A DNA stretch of 43,025 bases from assembly GCA_002721705.1 (NCBI GenBank), contig PBLJ01000011.1, positions 1 through 43,025 of the forward strand, in the 5' to 3' direction. Source of the DNA: Opitutia bacterium (GTDB taxonomy: Bacteria > Verrucomicrobiota > Verrucomicrobiia > Opitutales > Seribacteraceae). Below the pieces are notes generated by a model that saw only the letters and a list, made by a program, of their open reading frames with translations, was not told the DNA's origin and did no database searches. Shown piece after piece: positions 36,177-43,025 of this stretch. Position numbers and translations under genes: made by a program. Position 1 is the stretch's first letter; each line of letters opens with the position of its first letter.

Positions 36177-37331
36177 TCAGTCGATGAAATTCTCGTTTTC
36201 CCTAAGATCCAGTATCCTATAGGGATACTTCAGGGCCCCAAACCTCTTTTTCGCAGCTTCCGCTTCGGCAGAAAGGGTAGCCGTGGAATTGCCTGAGGGG
36301 GCAGTCGCTCCCTCGGTGTCTTCCAGCAATGCCCACAGGACGAAATTGGCCTCTCCTCTTGAAACCGTCACCTTTACGCGAAAGGCTTTGCATTCTACGC
36401 CGAATTCAATGCCTCGCCCTTTCATCGGGTCCAATCGCTCGTCGTCGGCGGATTGAAAGAAGCGACCTTCTTCCTCGAACCCGCCGTAATCGGTTTCGCC
36501 ATTGAGGAACGAGTCGACGTCGTTGTACGCCGATTCAAAAGCCTGTCCTCCGCATAAAAACCAGCGGAGAGAACTCGATGCGCTGTTGACGTTCAGTTGC
36601 TGGTTTGTCCTCAGAGTCACGGAACGCTTGAAGTTTTTAAAGCTTTCATTCTCGGAACCGTCCGCATGGAAAAACAGACCCCCTTCGTCGACATTCTCCT
36701 CGTTCGGGCCGAACCCTTTGATCAGCTTGAATTCCTCGAAGCTTTGGATGGGGCGATTCGGGGCGAAATAGGGAGGCTCCAAGTCTTCATAGTATTCGGA
36801 CTCGGATTCGACGCCTGAGACGTGATTGAGGCTATCCTCGTCTTCCCAGTCACGAAAAGCGCCACCCAGTTCCGCGAAGTCGCTTTCCGACAGGTCGCTG
36901 TCGTCCTGGTTTACCAAGGCTTCGAGGAACTGAGCCATTAACTCGGGTGATTGCCGTAAGGTTTCGAGAGGGATTTTCCCATTCTCCACCTCGAATTCCA
37001 CCTTCCAGGTAATTCCGTCGGGTGATTCGCACTCCGAATAGGCAATGGGGTCCCCCCACCCTTGCGCGGGGTCATAGAGTCCCTTGCCGCTTTCCTTCAG
37101 GATCTTTTTCCATTCCGCCAGGGTGCCCACTCCGATTTCCAGAGCCGAGTACGCATGCACACGCAGGTCGTCGCGCTTGTGAAATTGGCTTAAGTGCTCA
37201 ATCTCCCGCATAGTTTCCTTCATGAGCCTGAGACTCAGCACGGAGAGCAATACCACGATGGCCAGCACGAATATCAGAACGCTACCCCTGACTCGTGATT
37301 TCAAGCCACTTTTATTCGGCCCACAGTCCAT
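36177..37331 (-). CDS. gspK: Type II secretion minor pseudopilin GspK
   Basis: A 384-residue protein from the ATG at 37331 (an upstream in-frame Met at 37388 would overlap gspJ more deeply). The prepilin-like leader ends in RVRG, followed by SVLIFVLAIVVLLSVLSL. As in known GspK, the residue at position 5 after cleavage is not Glu, fitting its place at the pseudopilus tip. The long globular part carries a helical insertion (about 120-240) rich in Asp, Glu and Ser, and LRTNQQLNVNSASSSL is the typical helix-hairpin region. It overlaps gspJ by 20 bases. A gap of 167 bases then precedes the annotated gspL start. Confidence 0.88.
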   Translation of the reverse strand: MDCGPNKSGLKSRVRGSVLIFVLAIVVLLSVLSLRLMKETMREIEHLSQFHKRDDLRVHAYSALEIGVGTLAEWKKILKESGKGLYDPAQGWGDPIAYSECESPDGITWKVEFEVENGKIPLETLRQSPELMAQFLEALVNQDDSDLSESDFAELGGAFRDWEDEDSLNHVSGVESESEYYEDLEPPYFAPNRPIQSFEEFKLIKGFGPNEENVDEGGLFFHADGSENESFKNFKRSVTLRTNQQLNVNSASSSLRWFLCGGQAFESAYNDVDSFLNGETDYGGFEEEGRFFQSADDERLDPMKGRGIEFGVECKAFRVKVTVSRGEANFVLWALLEDTEGATAPSGNSTATLSAEAEAAKKRFGALKYPYRILDLRENENFID

Positions 37332-38025
37332 TAGGTGACCTTTTCTCGATGGGAATGGTAACGGTCTTTTCCGTACCCTTGTATTCAAAGGTGAGTTTCA
37401 CGAAAGCCGGCAAGCGATAGGAGTCGCCGGCGAGGTTTTCATCCAGTTCATCTTCTTCTTTCCAAGCCTTGTCCTCCTCTTGGTCGTCTTCCTCTCCAAA
37501 GTAGCAATAGGTCACCTTGGTCACCAAGGGACTGACCAAGGTCTTGAACAACGCGTCTTCTTCCTTGAGCGTCACTTTGCCCTTTTCATTCTTTTCTTCG
37601 GCCATTTCCTGCAAGTTGGAAAACCAAAGGACGCTCAAGCCTACGTTTTCCTCGAACAGCAAGTGGCAGGTGATCCCAGCGGTGGCTTCCTGGGGCCAGA
37701 ATAAAACGGGTGGGGCTTCCTTGAGTGAAAAAGTGATCAAGGGAAGTTCCGGTTCCATGCTGCCCACCGGCCAATCCAAACGCACGGCGGTTTCTTGCTC
37801 GTTGAGAACGGAGGGCACGGATTTGGCCAAGGAAGATGACAAGAAGCGGGTCACTCCACTGACGTGAGCTTCGAAGACTTGCCTGTCGGCAGGTCTTTCC
37901 GCCCATGCCCGGCTGAAATTGACCAATAATGCAGTGCCGGCCAACAGCAGCAAAGAGGACACCACGAGCGCCAAGAGCACCTCGATCAGGGTCATTCCTT
38001 TGCGATTTGTCGATAAACGGTTCAC
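37312..38025 (-). CDS. gspJ: Type II secretion minor pseudopilin GspJ
   Basis: A 237-residue pseudopilin. The leader MNRLSTNRKG ends in Gly10 at the peptidase site, followed by MTLIEVLLALVVSSLLLLAG with the conserved Glu5. The globular domain has the GspJ pattern of a long helix and split sheet, and an acidic patch (EEDDQEEDKAWKEEDELDE) near residues 176-195 that is probably a loop. GspI, GspJ and GspK form the pseudopilus tip complex. It overlaps gspI by four bases and gspK by 20. Confidence 0.9.
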   Translation of the reverse strand: MNRLSTNRKGMTLIEVLLALVVSSLLLLAGTALLVNFSRAWAERPADRQVFEAHVSGVTRFLSSSLAKSVPSVLNEQETAVRLDWPVGSMEPELPLITFSLKEAPPVLFWPQEATAGITCHLLFEENVGLSVLWFSNLQEMAEEKNEKGKVTLKEEDALFKTLVSPLVTKVTYCYFGEEDDQEEDKAWKEEDELDENLAGDSYRLPAFVKLTFEYKGTEKTVTIPIEKRSPNGLWAE

Positions 38026-38504
38026 CAGTCCTGACTCTCCACAAGCTCTTGGATCTTTTCGCTCTTTCGGGTTTTCAAGGTATTTTGGTCTTCTTGCAGT
38101 TCGCCCTCGGTCCAGGAAGGACGGCAGACGTAGGCGCTGAGCAACTGCTCGCCGGACTCAAAGTCGTCACCGCCGTCCCAAGTAAGGCGAAGCGTGACTT
38201 TGTATACGTCCAACACCTCGGTGGGTTCCAATTCGTCGAGTTCCCAATTCACCGTGCCCAAGGTGAGTGTGTCCACTTCAGGGGATTCGGGGTACTTGAG
38301 CTCTTCATAAGTGGGAATGGCAAGAACTTGAGCACGCACGAATTGAAGGTCCTGGTCGCGTTCGAGGGTGTTTTCAAATTCCTGGGCAAAATTCATCAAG
38401 TTGAAGACCCCTTTGATGAGCATGGTGCAGCACAAGCCGAAAATAGCCAAGGCGACCAATAGCTCGATCAATAAAAAGCCACCTCTTTCGCGAGCCGCTT
38501 TCAT
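38022..38504 (-). CDS. gspI: Type II secretion minor pseudopilin GspI
   Basis: A 160-residue pseudopilin with leader MKAARERGG and helix FLLIELLVALAIFGL, keeping Glu5. The size and the short globular part, with no long loops, fit GspI, which starts the tip complex. The order H-I-J-K around it agrees. Its ATG shares one base with the gspH stop, and its stop overlaps the gspJ start by four bases. Confidence 0.87.
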   Translation of the reverse strand: MKAARERGGFLLIELLVALAIFGLCCTMLIKGVFNLMNFAQEFENTLERDQDLQFVRAQVLAIPTYEELKYPESPEVDTLTLGTVNWELDELEPTEVLDVYKVTLRLTWDGGDDFESGEQLLSAYVCRPSWTEGELQEDQNTLKTRKSEKIQELVESQDW

Positions 38505-39094
38505 TACTCCTCTTCCTCCTCTTCAAAGAGTACGTACCCGGAAAAGGGATCAAAGCGCAAGACGTCTTCCTTGTCCGTGTCATGGTGAATCAAGCGGGCA
38601 AGGAAAGGAGTCGAAACCCCGGACGGATGAAAGGTCACGCGACGCAAGGACAAGTCTTCATCGTCCCATTCACCTTCGTCGCCACTAACTCCTTGCAAGG
38701 GAGTTTCCGCCTCGAAGGTCACGGTGAAAAGAAGTTCTCTTTCGTCGCCATCCTGGACGACAAAGTCGTCGAACTCTCGCACGGAAAGTTGAGTGCCAGC
38801 TGCATTCTCAATGACCAAGGTGCCGTTTTCGTCGTCGAAGCGGAGGTGCGTCACCTCCTTGCCCTTGCTGGCCAAGTGGGTGGCTTCCAGTACGGCGGCC
38901 CGAAGGATTGCGATGGGTGGTTCTGGCTCTTTGGATGCCCGTGCAAAGGTGCCGGAGATGCCAATGAACAAAGAGAAAAGAAGTCCTATTAGTGCGAGAA
39001 CGAGGATAATCTCGATCAGCGTAAACGCTCTAATCCTGCTTGGATTTAAGTCAGGGAGAGCTTGCTTACTCGTCCTCGCTTGAAATTTTGACAT
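38504..39094 (-). CDS. gspH: Type II secretion minor pseudopilin GspH
   Basis: A 196-residue pseudopilin. The leader is long (23 residues; MSKFQARTSKQALPDLNPSR) and ends in IRA, so the cleavage-site residue is Ala instead of the near-invariant Gly; the following FTLIEIILVLALIGLLFSLF is normal and keeps Glu5. GspH connects the main GspG fibre to the tip complex. The globular domain is beta rich and ends in an acidic EEEEE run. It overlaps gspG by 29 bases. Assigned GspH mainly from its place between gspG and gspI. Confidence 0.85.
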   Translation of the reverse strand: MSKFQARTSKQALPDLNPSRIRAFTLIEIILVLALIGLLFSLFIGISGTFARASKEPEPPIAILRAAVLEATHLASKGKEVTHLRFDDENGTLVIENAAGTQLSVREFDDFVVQDGDERELLFTVTFEAETPLQGVSGDEGEWDDEDLSLRRVTFHPSGVSTPFLARLIHHDTDKEDVLRFDPFSGYVLFEEEEEE

Positions 39095-39479
39095 TGTCGG
39101 GAGCCGGAGTCACGGTCCACAGTTCGTATTTGTTCGCACCCGTTTTTTTGTACTGGTACCGGTTGCCCCACGGGTCTTTCAAGTCCTTTTCAGTAGCAAT
39201 AGCTCCGTGACGATGATCCTTCAACAAGTCTTCTATTTTCTCTGGCAGTTGACCGTGTCGCGTGACGTAACGTGAAATTAAAGCTTGGCCGTTCCCTTCC
39301 ACCCAAGTGGCTGCGATTTGTTCCTTACTCTCACCAAATATGCCGCTCAACCCTCCCATGGACAACGCGGCCACCAGCCCGATGAGGGCGAGCACGATCA
39401 GGATTTCGATCAAGGTAAATCCACGCTTGGCATGGGTCGTGGAAGATTTGGAGGAGAGAGCAAGTTGCAAGGTTTTCAT
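39066..39479 (-). CDS. gspG: Type II secretion major pseudopilin GspG
   Basis: A 137-residue pseudopilin and the first gene of the operon. The leader ends in AKRG at residue 20; FTLIEILIVLALIGLVAALS follows with Glu5. KDPWGNRYQYKK is the signature of GspG, whose calcium-binding loop follows it. Length fits. The ATG at 39479 faces nuoA across 215 bases, which must hold the operon promoter, though I see no confident -35/-10 pair. Confidence 0.92.
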   Translation of the reverse strand: MKTLQLALSSKSSTTHAKRGFTLIEILIVLALIGLVAALSMGGLSGIFGESKEQIAATWVEGNGQALISRYVTRHGQLPEKIEDLLKDHRHGAIATEKDLKDPWGNRYQYKKTGANKYELWTVTPAPDNVKISSEDE

Positions 39480-39575
39480 GAATCTTTGCGCGATAGGTTA
39501 ATCTCGGGAAAGAAAATATCCCACAATTAAATACCCTTTTACTAAAATCTTGATCAAAAGAGTCTCGAAATCAAG

Positions 39576-39610
39576 CGTGAATCCTTTTCACGAACCTCGC
39601 GCAAAGGTTC
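39576..39610. other. Two adjacent hairpins in the gspG-nuoA intergenic region
   Basis: CGTGAA-TCCTT-TTCACG (39576-39592) is followed at once by GAACCT-CGCGCAA-AGGTTC (39592-39610). Both stems are perfect 6-bp pairs and sit in the middle of the divergent region. Neither is followed by a T tract on either strand, so they are not terminators. They could be protein-binding inverted repeats or leader structures for nuoA; function unknown. Confidence 0.4.
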
Positions 39611-39694
39611 AAAATACACCGAAATAGGCTCTTTTCGCATTTCGTTGGGAAAAGGCGCTTGCTCCCGGCGGTTCACTGAGATAACGAATACATC

Positions 39695-40069
39695 ATGAGT
39701 CTGAGCGAATATCTTCCCGTTTTCATCCAGATCGCGTTGGCGATCGGTTTGGGCGTTGGATTAATCATCGTAAGTCGTTTGTTCGGAGCTAAGGGGAAAA
39801 GCGTTGGAGTGAAGGACAAGCCCTATGAATGCGGCATGCTGGTGGAAACGAGTGACAAAACGCGTTACGCGGTGAAGTTCTACCTCACCGCCATGCTCTT
39901 CATTCTCTTCGACGTGGACATTGTGTTTCTCGTTCCCTGGGTGCTTGCCCATAGGGAATTCGTAGCCGAGGGCATACCCATCTTGGGACCCATGCTGGTG
40001 TTCGTCGGCGTTATGGCTGCTGGCCTTTTGTACGAATTGAAGAAGGGCGCCTTGGAATGGGACAAGTAA
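39695..40069 (+). CDS. nuoA: NADH-quinone oxidoreductase subunit A
   Basis: A 124-residue membrane protein with three hydrophobic helices. DKPYECGM and FILFDVDIVFLVPW are the family signatures (PYECG; FDVE near the second helix). NuoA is a small subunit of the membrane arm of complex I, which passes electrons from NADH to quinone. It stands alone here: the usual next gene, nuoB, does not follow. The rest of the complex must lie elsewhere. It diverges from the secretion operon; the EIIA-cyclase gene begins 40 bases later. Confidence 0.93.
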   Translation: MSLSEYLPVFIQIALAIGLGVGLIIVSRLFGAKGKSVGVKDKPYECGMLVETSDKTRYAVKFYLTAMLFILFDVDIVFLVPWVLAHREFVAEGIPILGPMLVFVGVMAAGLLYELKKGALEWDK

Positions 40070-40109
40070 GGAGCCTCCCTTGCGGCCGCGGATTGAGTAA
40101 AGGTTCTTT

Positions 40110-41474
40110 GTGCGCATAGATCGCTATATAGCTGCTTCACGGATCGTCGACCTCAAGAGCAAGGACATTCATTCCGCCTACGCTGAGCTGCTCAAGGTTT
40201 GCAAGTTGCCCCCCAAGCGCGGCACCTCGAAGAAAAAGATTCTGGCTGAATTGCTGGAGCGTGAAAAGACGATTACGAGTTATTTGGGATCAGGGGTGGC
40301 TCTTCCTCACGCTCGCGTGGAGATGGAACGCCCTTACATGCTGGCGGTCGGTCGATGCCCCAAGGGGCTGCAACGCGACGACATCGACAAAGGCGAGAGC
40401 GTGCGCTTCGTCTTTCTTCTGCTTGCCGCCAAATCCGCTCGTGATTACCTGCGTTTTCTCGCTGCCTTGGCCAAGACGTTTCAAGACGCGGATGCCATGG
40501 AGCCACTCCGGCAGGCCACGAACCTCGAGGATTTTCGCTCTGCGGTACGAATTGCATTCGGGGAGCCTTCCGCAAAGCCGGCTCGCAAACGCGCTTCGAT
40601 CAACCGGTTGTTTTTGAATGAGTCGAAAAAAATCGCTAAAGGAGCTGGATGCTCGAGCGTTCTTCTCTTTGTCGACGTTTTTTCGCATGGGATGGAACCT
40701 AAGCTCACTTTTCCAGGCATGACGGTTGCCTTGGCCGGTGAAGACTTGACCAAGCGAAAGATAGGAGGAGTCAAGGCCAAGGCCACGTTAAACGTCCGGA
40801 CCGTGTCCGGAGGAAGGCTTTCTCGTGTGCGCGGCGCAGTTCTCTTGGGGCTCACGCGAGGAATTTTTCAGTTCGAGGACAAGATATTGTGCCTTACGGG
40901 CGTACCAGGCAGCGACCAGCTTGACACCATGCTGGTTCTCGACGTTGACGAAGAATTCGGCGCCGTGCTTACTAGAGAAGGGAAAATGCTTCCATCGGAC
41001 GTCTCTCCGCAAGCTCTGGAATACTTGCTTGGAATAGCCACCGAGCTTGCGGTGACGGGTCGGGAGGGGAAACCTCTTGGCACCCTCTTTGTCATTGGTG
41101 ACAGCGAGAACGTCATGCAGTACGTCAAGCCCCTCATCCTGAATCCTTTCCGTGGATATGCGGAGGAGGACCGCAACGTCCTGAATCCTTTCATGGACGA
41201 GACGTTGAAGGAATTGGCTCACGTCGACGGCGCTTTCGTGATCAGGGGAGACGGCGTCGTGGAGACCGCCGGAAGCTTGATCGAAGCCTCCGCTGAAAAC
41301 GTCCGACTTCACGCGGGACTTGGCACGCGCCACGCCGCGGCTGCATCCATTACCCAGAGAACGGACAGTTTGGCCGTCGTCGTATCGCAGACGGGCCAAG
41401 TTACCTTGTTTCGTAAAGGGACGATGTTTCCTCTCTACGAGAAATCCGATGGGCCGCGCTTGCGTCGTCGTTGA
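40110..41474 (+). CDS. PTS EIIA / PK_C-like / diadenylate cyclase fusion
   Basis: A 454-residue, probably soluble protein from a GTG start. Residues 1-152 match the fructose/nitrogen-type PTS EIIA domain: SGVALPHARV contains the phospho-acceptor H67, and the helix FLAALAKTFQDADAMEPLRQ is typical. Residues 165-300 look like the pyruvate-kinase-C-type fold (SSVLLFVDVF, then FPGMTVALAGEDL). Residues 300-450 are a DisA_N diadenylate cyclase domain with DGAFVI (D373-A375) and GTRHAAAASIT (R407, H408), followed by TDSLAVVVSQTGQ. The third residue of the RHR motif is Ala. It would make c-di-AMP from two ATP, under control of EIIA phosphorylation; that coupling is inference. nadD starts two bases after its stop. 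Confidence 0.85.
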   Translation: MRIDRYIAASRIVDLKSKDIHSAYAELLKVCKLPPKRGTSKKKILAELLEREKTITSYLGSGVALPHARVEMERPYMLAVGRCPKGLQRDDIDKGESVRFVFLLLAAKSARDYLRFLAALAKTFQDADAMEPLRQATNLEDFRSAVRIAFGEPSAKPARKRASINRLFLNESKKIAKGAGCSSVLLFVDVFSHGMEPKLTFPGMTVALAGEDLTKRKIGGVKAKATLNVRTVSGGRLSRVRGAVLLGLTRGIFQFEDKILCLTGVPGSDQLDTMLVLDVDEEFGAVLTREGKMLPSDVSPQALEYLLGIATELAVTGREGKPLGTLFVIGDSENVMQYVKPLILNPFRGYAEEDRNVLNPFMDETLKELAHVDGAFVIRGDGVVETAGSLIEASAENVRLHAGLGTRHAAAASITQRTDSLAVVVSQTGQVTLFRKGTMFPLYEKSDGPRLRRR

Positions 41475-41476
41475 GA

Positions 41477-42091
41477 ATGACTTCATTGAGAGAACCTACC
41501 ACTGGTGTTTTTGGGGGTAGTTTCGACCCTATCCACCTAGGCCATTTGCTTTTGGCCCGAGACGTCTTGGAGGCGATACCTCTTCGGCGCATATTATTCG
41601 TCCCGGCTCACCAAGCTCCCCTTCGAGCGAACCAGCCGATGGCTTCGGGGCAAGACCGTTTGGACATGATCTTGTCTGCAACCGCCAACGAGCCAAGGTT
41701 CGACGTCAGCGAACTGGAAATCAATGCTACTGAAGTCAATTACACCATAGACACGGTCGAAAAGTTAGTTGGGGTTTTTCCCGAAGAACGATTTGCTCTC
41801 ATCGTTGGAGCTGATCAATTAATGAAGTTGCCGCAATGGAAACGCGTTGAAGAGTTGGTCGAATTAACCGATTTCATTTGTTTGGAGCGGCCGGGTTATG
41901 AACTTGCTTCTCTTCCTCGCCTAGAGTTGAACTGCCTCTCGATCAAATCTCGTTCCATTCAAGTCAGTTCATCCGAAATCAGGGAACGCCTTCAAAAAGG
42001 GCTTTCCGTTGAATATATGCTACCCAATCCAGTTTTGGAAATGATCCAAGCACGCCGGCTATACGGCGTTCAACCTATTGAATCACACTGA
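41477..42091 (+). CDS. nadD: Nicotinate-nucleotide adenylyltransferase
   Basis: A 204-residue enzyme that adenylates nicotinate mononucleotide in NAD synthesis. GVFGGSFDPIHLGHLLLA holds the GxFxPxHxGH nucleotide motif, VPAHQAPLR and LIVGADQLMKLPQW are the substrate loops, and VSSSEIRERL is the C-terminal ISSTxIR motif. The ATG at 41477 is two bases after the EIIA-cyclase stop; a TTG at 41471 overlapping that stop is the alternative. It shares one base with rsfS (TGATG). Confidence 0.94.
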   Translation: MTSLREPTTGVFGGSFDPIHLGHLLLARDVLEAIPLRRILFVPAHQAPLRANQPMASGQDRLDMILSATANEPRFDVSELEINATEVNYTIDTVEKLVGVFPEERFALIVGADQLMKLPQWKRVEELVELTDFICLERPGYELASLPRLELNCLSIKSRSIQVSSSEIRERLQKGLSVEYMLPNPVLEMIQARRLYGVQPIESH

Positions 42092-42477
42092 TGTCCAACC
42101 AAGAGGAAACCGAACTACTACTACGAACTTGCTGCCTTGCCTTGGACGACAAGAAAGCAGAGGAGGTGAGGATCTTGAAACTGCCCGGAAATTGCTCGAT
42201 CGCCGATTATTTCATCATCGCATCCGGCAGCTCGCAACCTCATCTGAAGGCTTTGCATCGATCCTTGGAAACCGCGCTGAAGGAAATAGGGGCATCCATT
42301 CTCGGCAAGGAACGCTATCGGCCCAGTGGGTGGATGGTGATCGATGTCTTCGATGTCGTCGTTCATGTTTTTTCGCGAGAGGCTCGCGAATTTTACGCAT
42401 TGGAAGAGCTGTGGAAGGATTCAGAAAGCCTTGACCTCAGGGATTTCCTTCCAGAGGGCAAAGCGGTTGCCGGCTGA
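42091..42477 (+). CDS. rsfS: Ribosomal silencing factor RsfS
   Basis: A 128-residue protein that binds ribosomal protein uL14 and blocks joining of the subunits in starvation. KKAEEVRILKLPGNCSIADY, then FIIASGSSQPHLKAL, and the C-terminal YRPSGWMVIDVFDVVVHVFS and REFYALEELW are the conserved blocks. It follows nadD with a one-base overlap, the usual neighbour in many bacteria. It ends two bases from a convergent small gene. Confidence 0.95.
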   Translation: MSNQEETELLLRTCCLALDDKKAEEVRILKLPGNCSIADYFIIASGSSQPHLKALHRSLETALKEIGASILGKERYRPSGWMVIDVFDVVVHVFSREAREFYALEELWKDSESLDLRDFLPEGKAVAG

Positions 42478-42479
42478 AA

Positions 42480-42710
42480 TCAGTCGGTTTTCGAACCCGG
42501 AGGCAACGGGGGCGGGCTCTTTTTCTTGCCGGAACTTGGCAGATCGGATTGTTGCCTTTGATCGGATTCCAAGTTTCTTCGAGCAGCGTCCAAAACTTGC
42601 TGTATCTTCTTGCGGTCACGGTTTTTGCGGAACCCTCTTTCCTTGTTGGCAAGAGCTCCTTTAAGCACGATCAAGCCAACTAGAGCGACCACGAGAAAAA
42701 CTAAATCCAT
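42480..42710 (-). CDS. Small single-pass membrane protein, unknown
   Basis: A 76-residue protein with one N-terminal membrane helix (residues 2-20, LVFLVVALVGLIVLKGAL), then a basic, helical segment (24-54; Lys/Arg/Gln rich) and a Pro-rich tail (SPPPLPPGSKTD). I do not recognise it. It lies 39 bases after the partial gene at the window edge on the same strand and ends next to rsfS, so it is probably the last gene of an operon that starts outside the window. Confidence 0.6.
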   Translation of the reverse strand: MDLVFLVVALVGLIVLKGALANKERGFRKNRDRKKIQQVLDAARRNLESDQRQQSDLPSSGKKKSPPPLPPGSKTD

Positions 42711-42749
42711 AAGGCTTCCCGTAGTTCTGGGAAAAGAATCGACCAGCCA

Positions 42750-43025
42750 TTAATTGCGAGTGCGGTTCACCCTTGAAAACGATGGCAGATAAGCTCCCTT
42801 CACCTTCAGCAACCGAGCTTGTCCCTGCTGGACTTCCTCCACTTTCTTCCGATGAGTGGAAAGAGTTTTCTGCATCAGCTCGAGATTGGTTTGCTGGGCT
42901 GCAAAAATACTTTCAAGTCGGGTGGCGAAAGAAGGGTTTTCGGTAGGGGGAAAGGTTAGTTTTTCTCCTGCTGAGCGAAGCTTGTCGAAGGCATCGTCCT
43001 TGAGGGAGAGAATATTTTCAATAGA
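42750..43025 (-). CDS. 3' end of an unknown gene (5' truncated by window edge)
   Basis: An open frame of 91 codons runs from the window edge to a TAA at 42750-42752. It has no start inside the window beyond possible internal ones. The peptide is polar and mostly helical: KDDAFDKLRSAGEKLTFPP, then RLESIFAAQQTNLELMQKTL and KVEEVQQGQARLLKVKGAYL, ending RVNRTRN. It looks like a coiled-coil end. Function unknown. Confidence 0.55.
   Translation of the reverse strand, partial: SIENILSLKDDAFDKLRSAGEKLTFPPTENPSFATRLESIFAAQQTNLELMQKTLSTHRKKVEEVQQGQARLLKVKGAYLPSFSRVNRTRN

Overview
The window reads as an ordinary, densely coded stretch of a bacterial chromosome. There is no insertion sequence, integrase, phage block or CRISPR array. 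The best guess for the source is a Verrucomicrobiota bacterium, probably of the Opitutae type. This is inference from gene content: a compact type II secretion operon with unusual small partners, a secreted C-type-lectin-like protein, a thioredoxin/CxxCH/PDZ lipoprotein, a MORN lipoprotein, an enolase-superfamily enzyme and a PTS-EIIA/diadenylate cyclase fusion. Few genes have a strong Shine-Dalgarno sequence, and GTG and TTG starts are common, so several starts are uncertain and flagged.

Layout. 1-8 kb: tRNA-Pro(GGG), a C-type-lectin-like secreted protein, tgt with a degraded zinc site, a secreted protein with a duplicated helical domain, a pullulanase-type GH13 enzyme, mnmA, and a translationally coupled pair made of a short flagellin-like protein and a four-cysteine mini-protein. 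8-17 kb: priA, an MFS transporter, a phospholipase-D-like lipoprotein, a TPR protein, a PP2C phosphatase and a DinG/XPD-type iron-sulfur helicase. 17-25 kb: lemA, ilvB, an enolase-superfamily enzyme, a TerC membrane protein, an old-yellow-enzyme-like oxidoreductase, eda and a secreted SGNH hydrolase.

25-39.5 kb (minus strand) is a type II secretion operon transcribed gspG-H-I-J-K-L-M-D-C-E-F. It ends in a MORN-repeat lipoprotein whose start overlaps the gspF stop, with a thioredoxin/CxxCH/PDZ lipoprotein further downstream. Most junctions overlap or abut, so the machine is probably made as one unit: pseudopilins G/H/I/J/K, inner-membrane platform F/L/M, ATPase E, secretin D and a short GspC-like connector. 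No prepilin peptidase is in the window. Two 5' ends look damaged. The gspL N-terminus appears to continue upstream but is interrupted by a stop and an apparent frame switch. The CxxCH/PDZ lipoprotein has a perfect signal peptide but no normal start codon.

39.7-43 kb: an orphan nuoA, then EIIA-(pyruvate-kinase-C-like)-DisA_N, nadD and rsfS packed on the plus strand, then a small membrane protein and a truncated gene on the minus strand.

The points most worth following are the EIIA-diadenylate cyclase fusion, the short flagellin-like protein with its coupled partner, the disrupted gspL 5' end, the Tgt lacking two zinc cysteines, and the MORN lipoprotein attached to the secretion operon. All identifications rest on motif reading; no database search was run.
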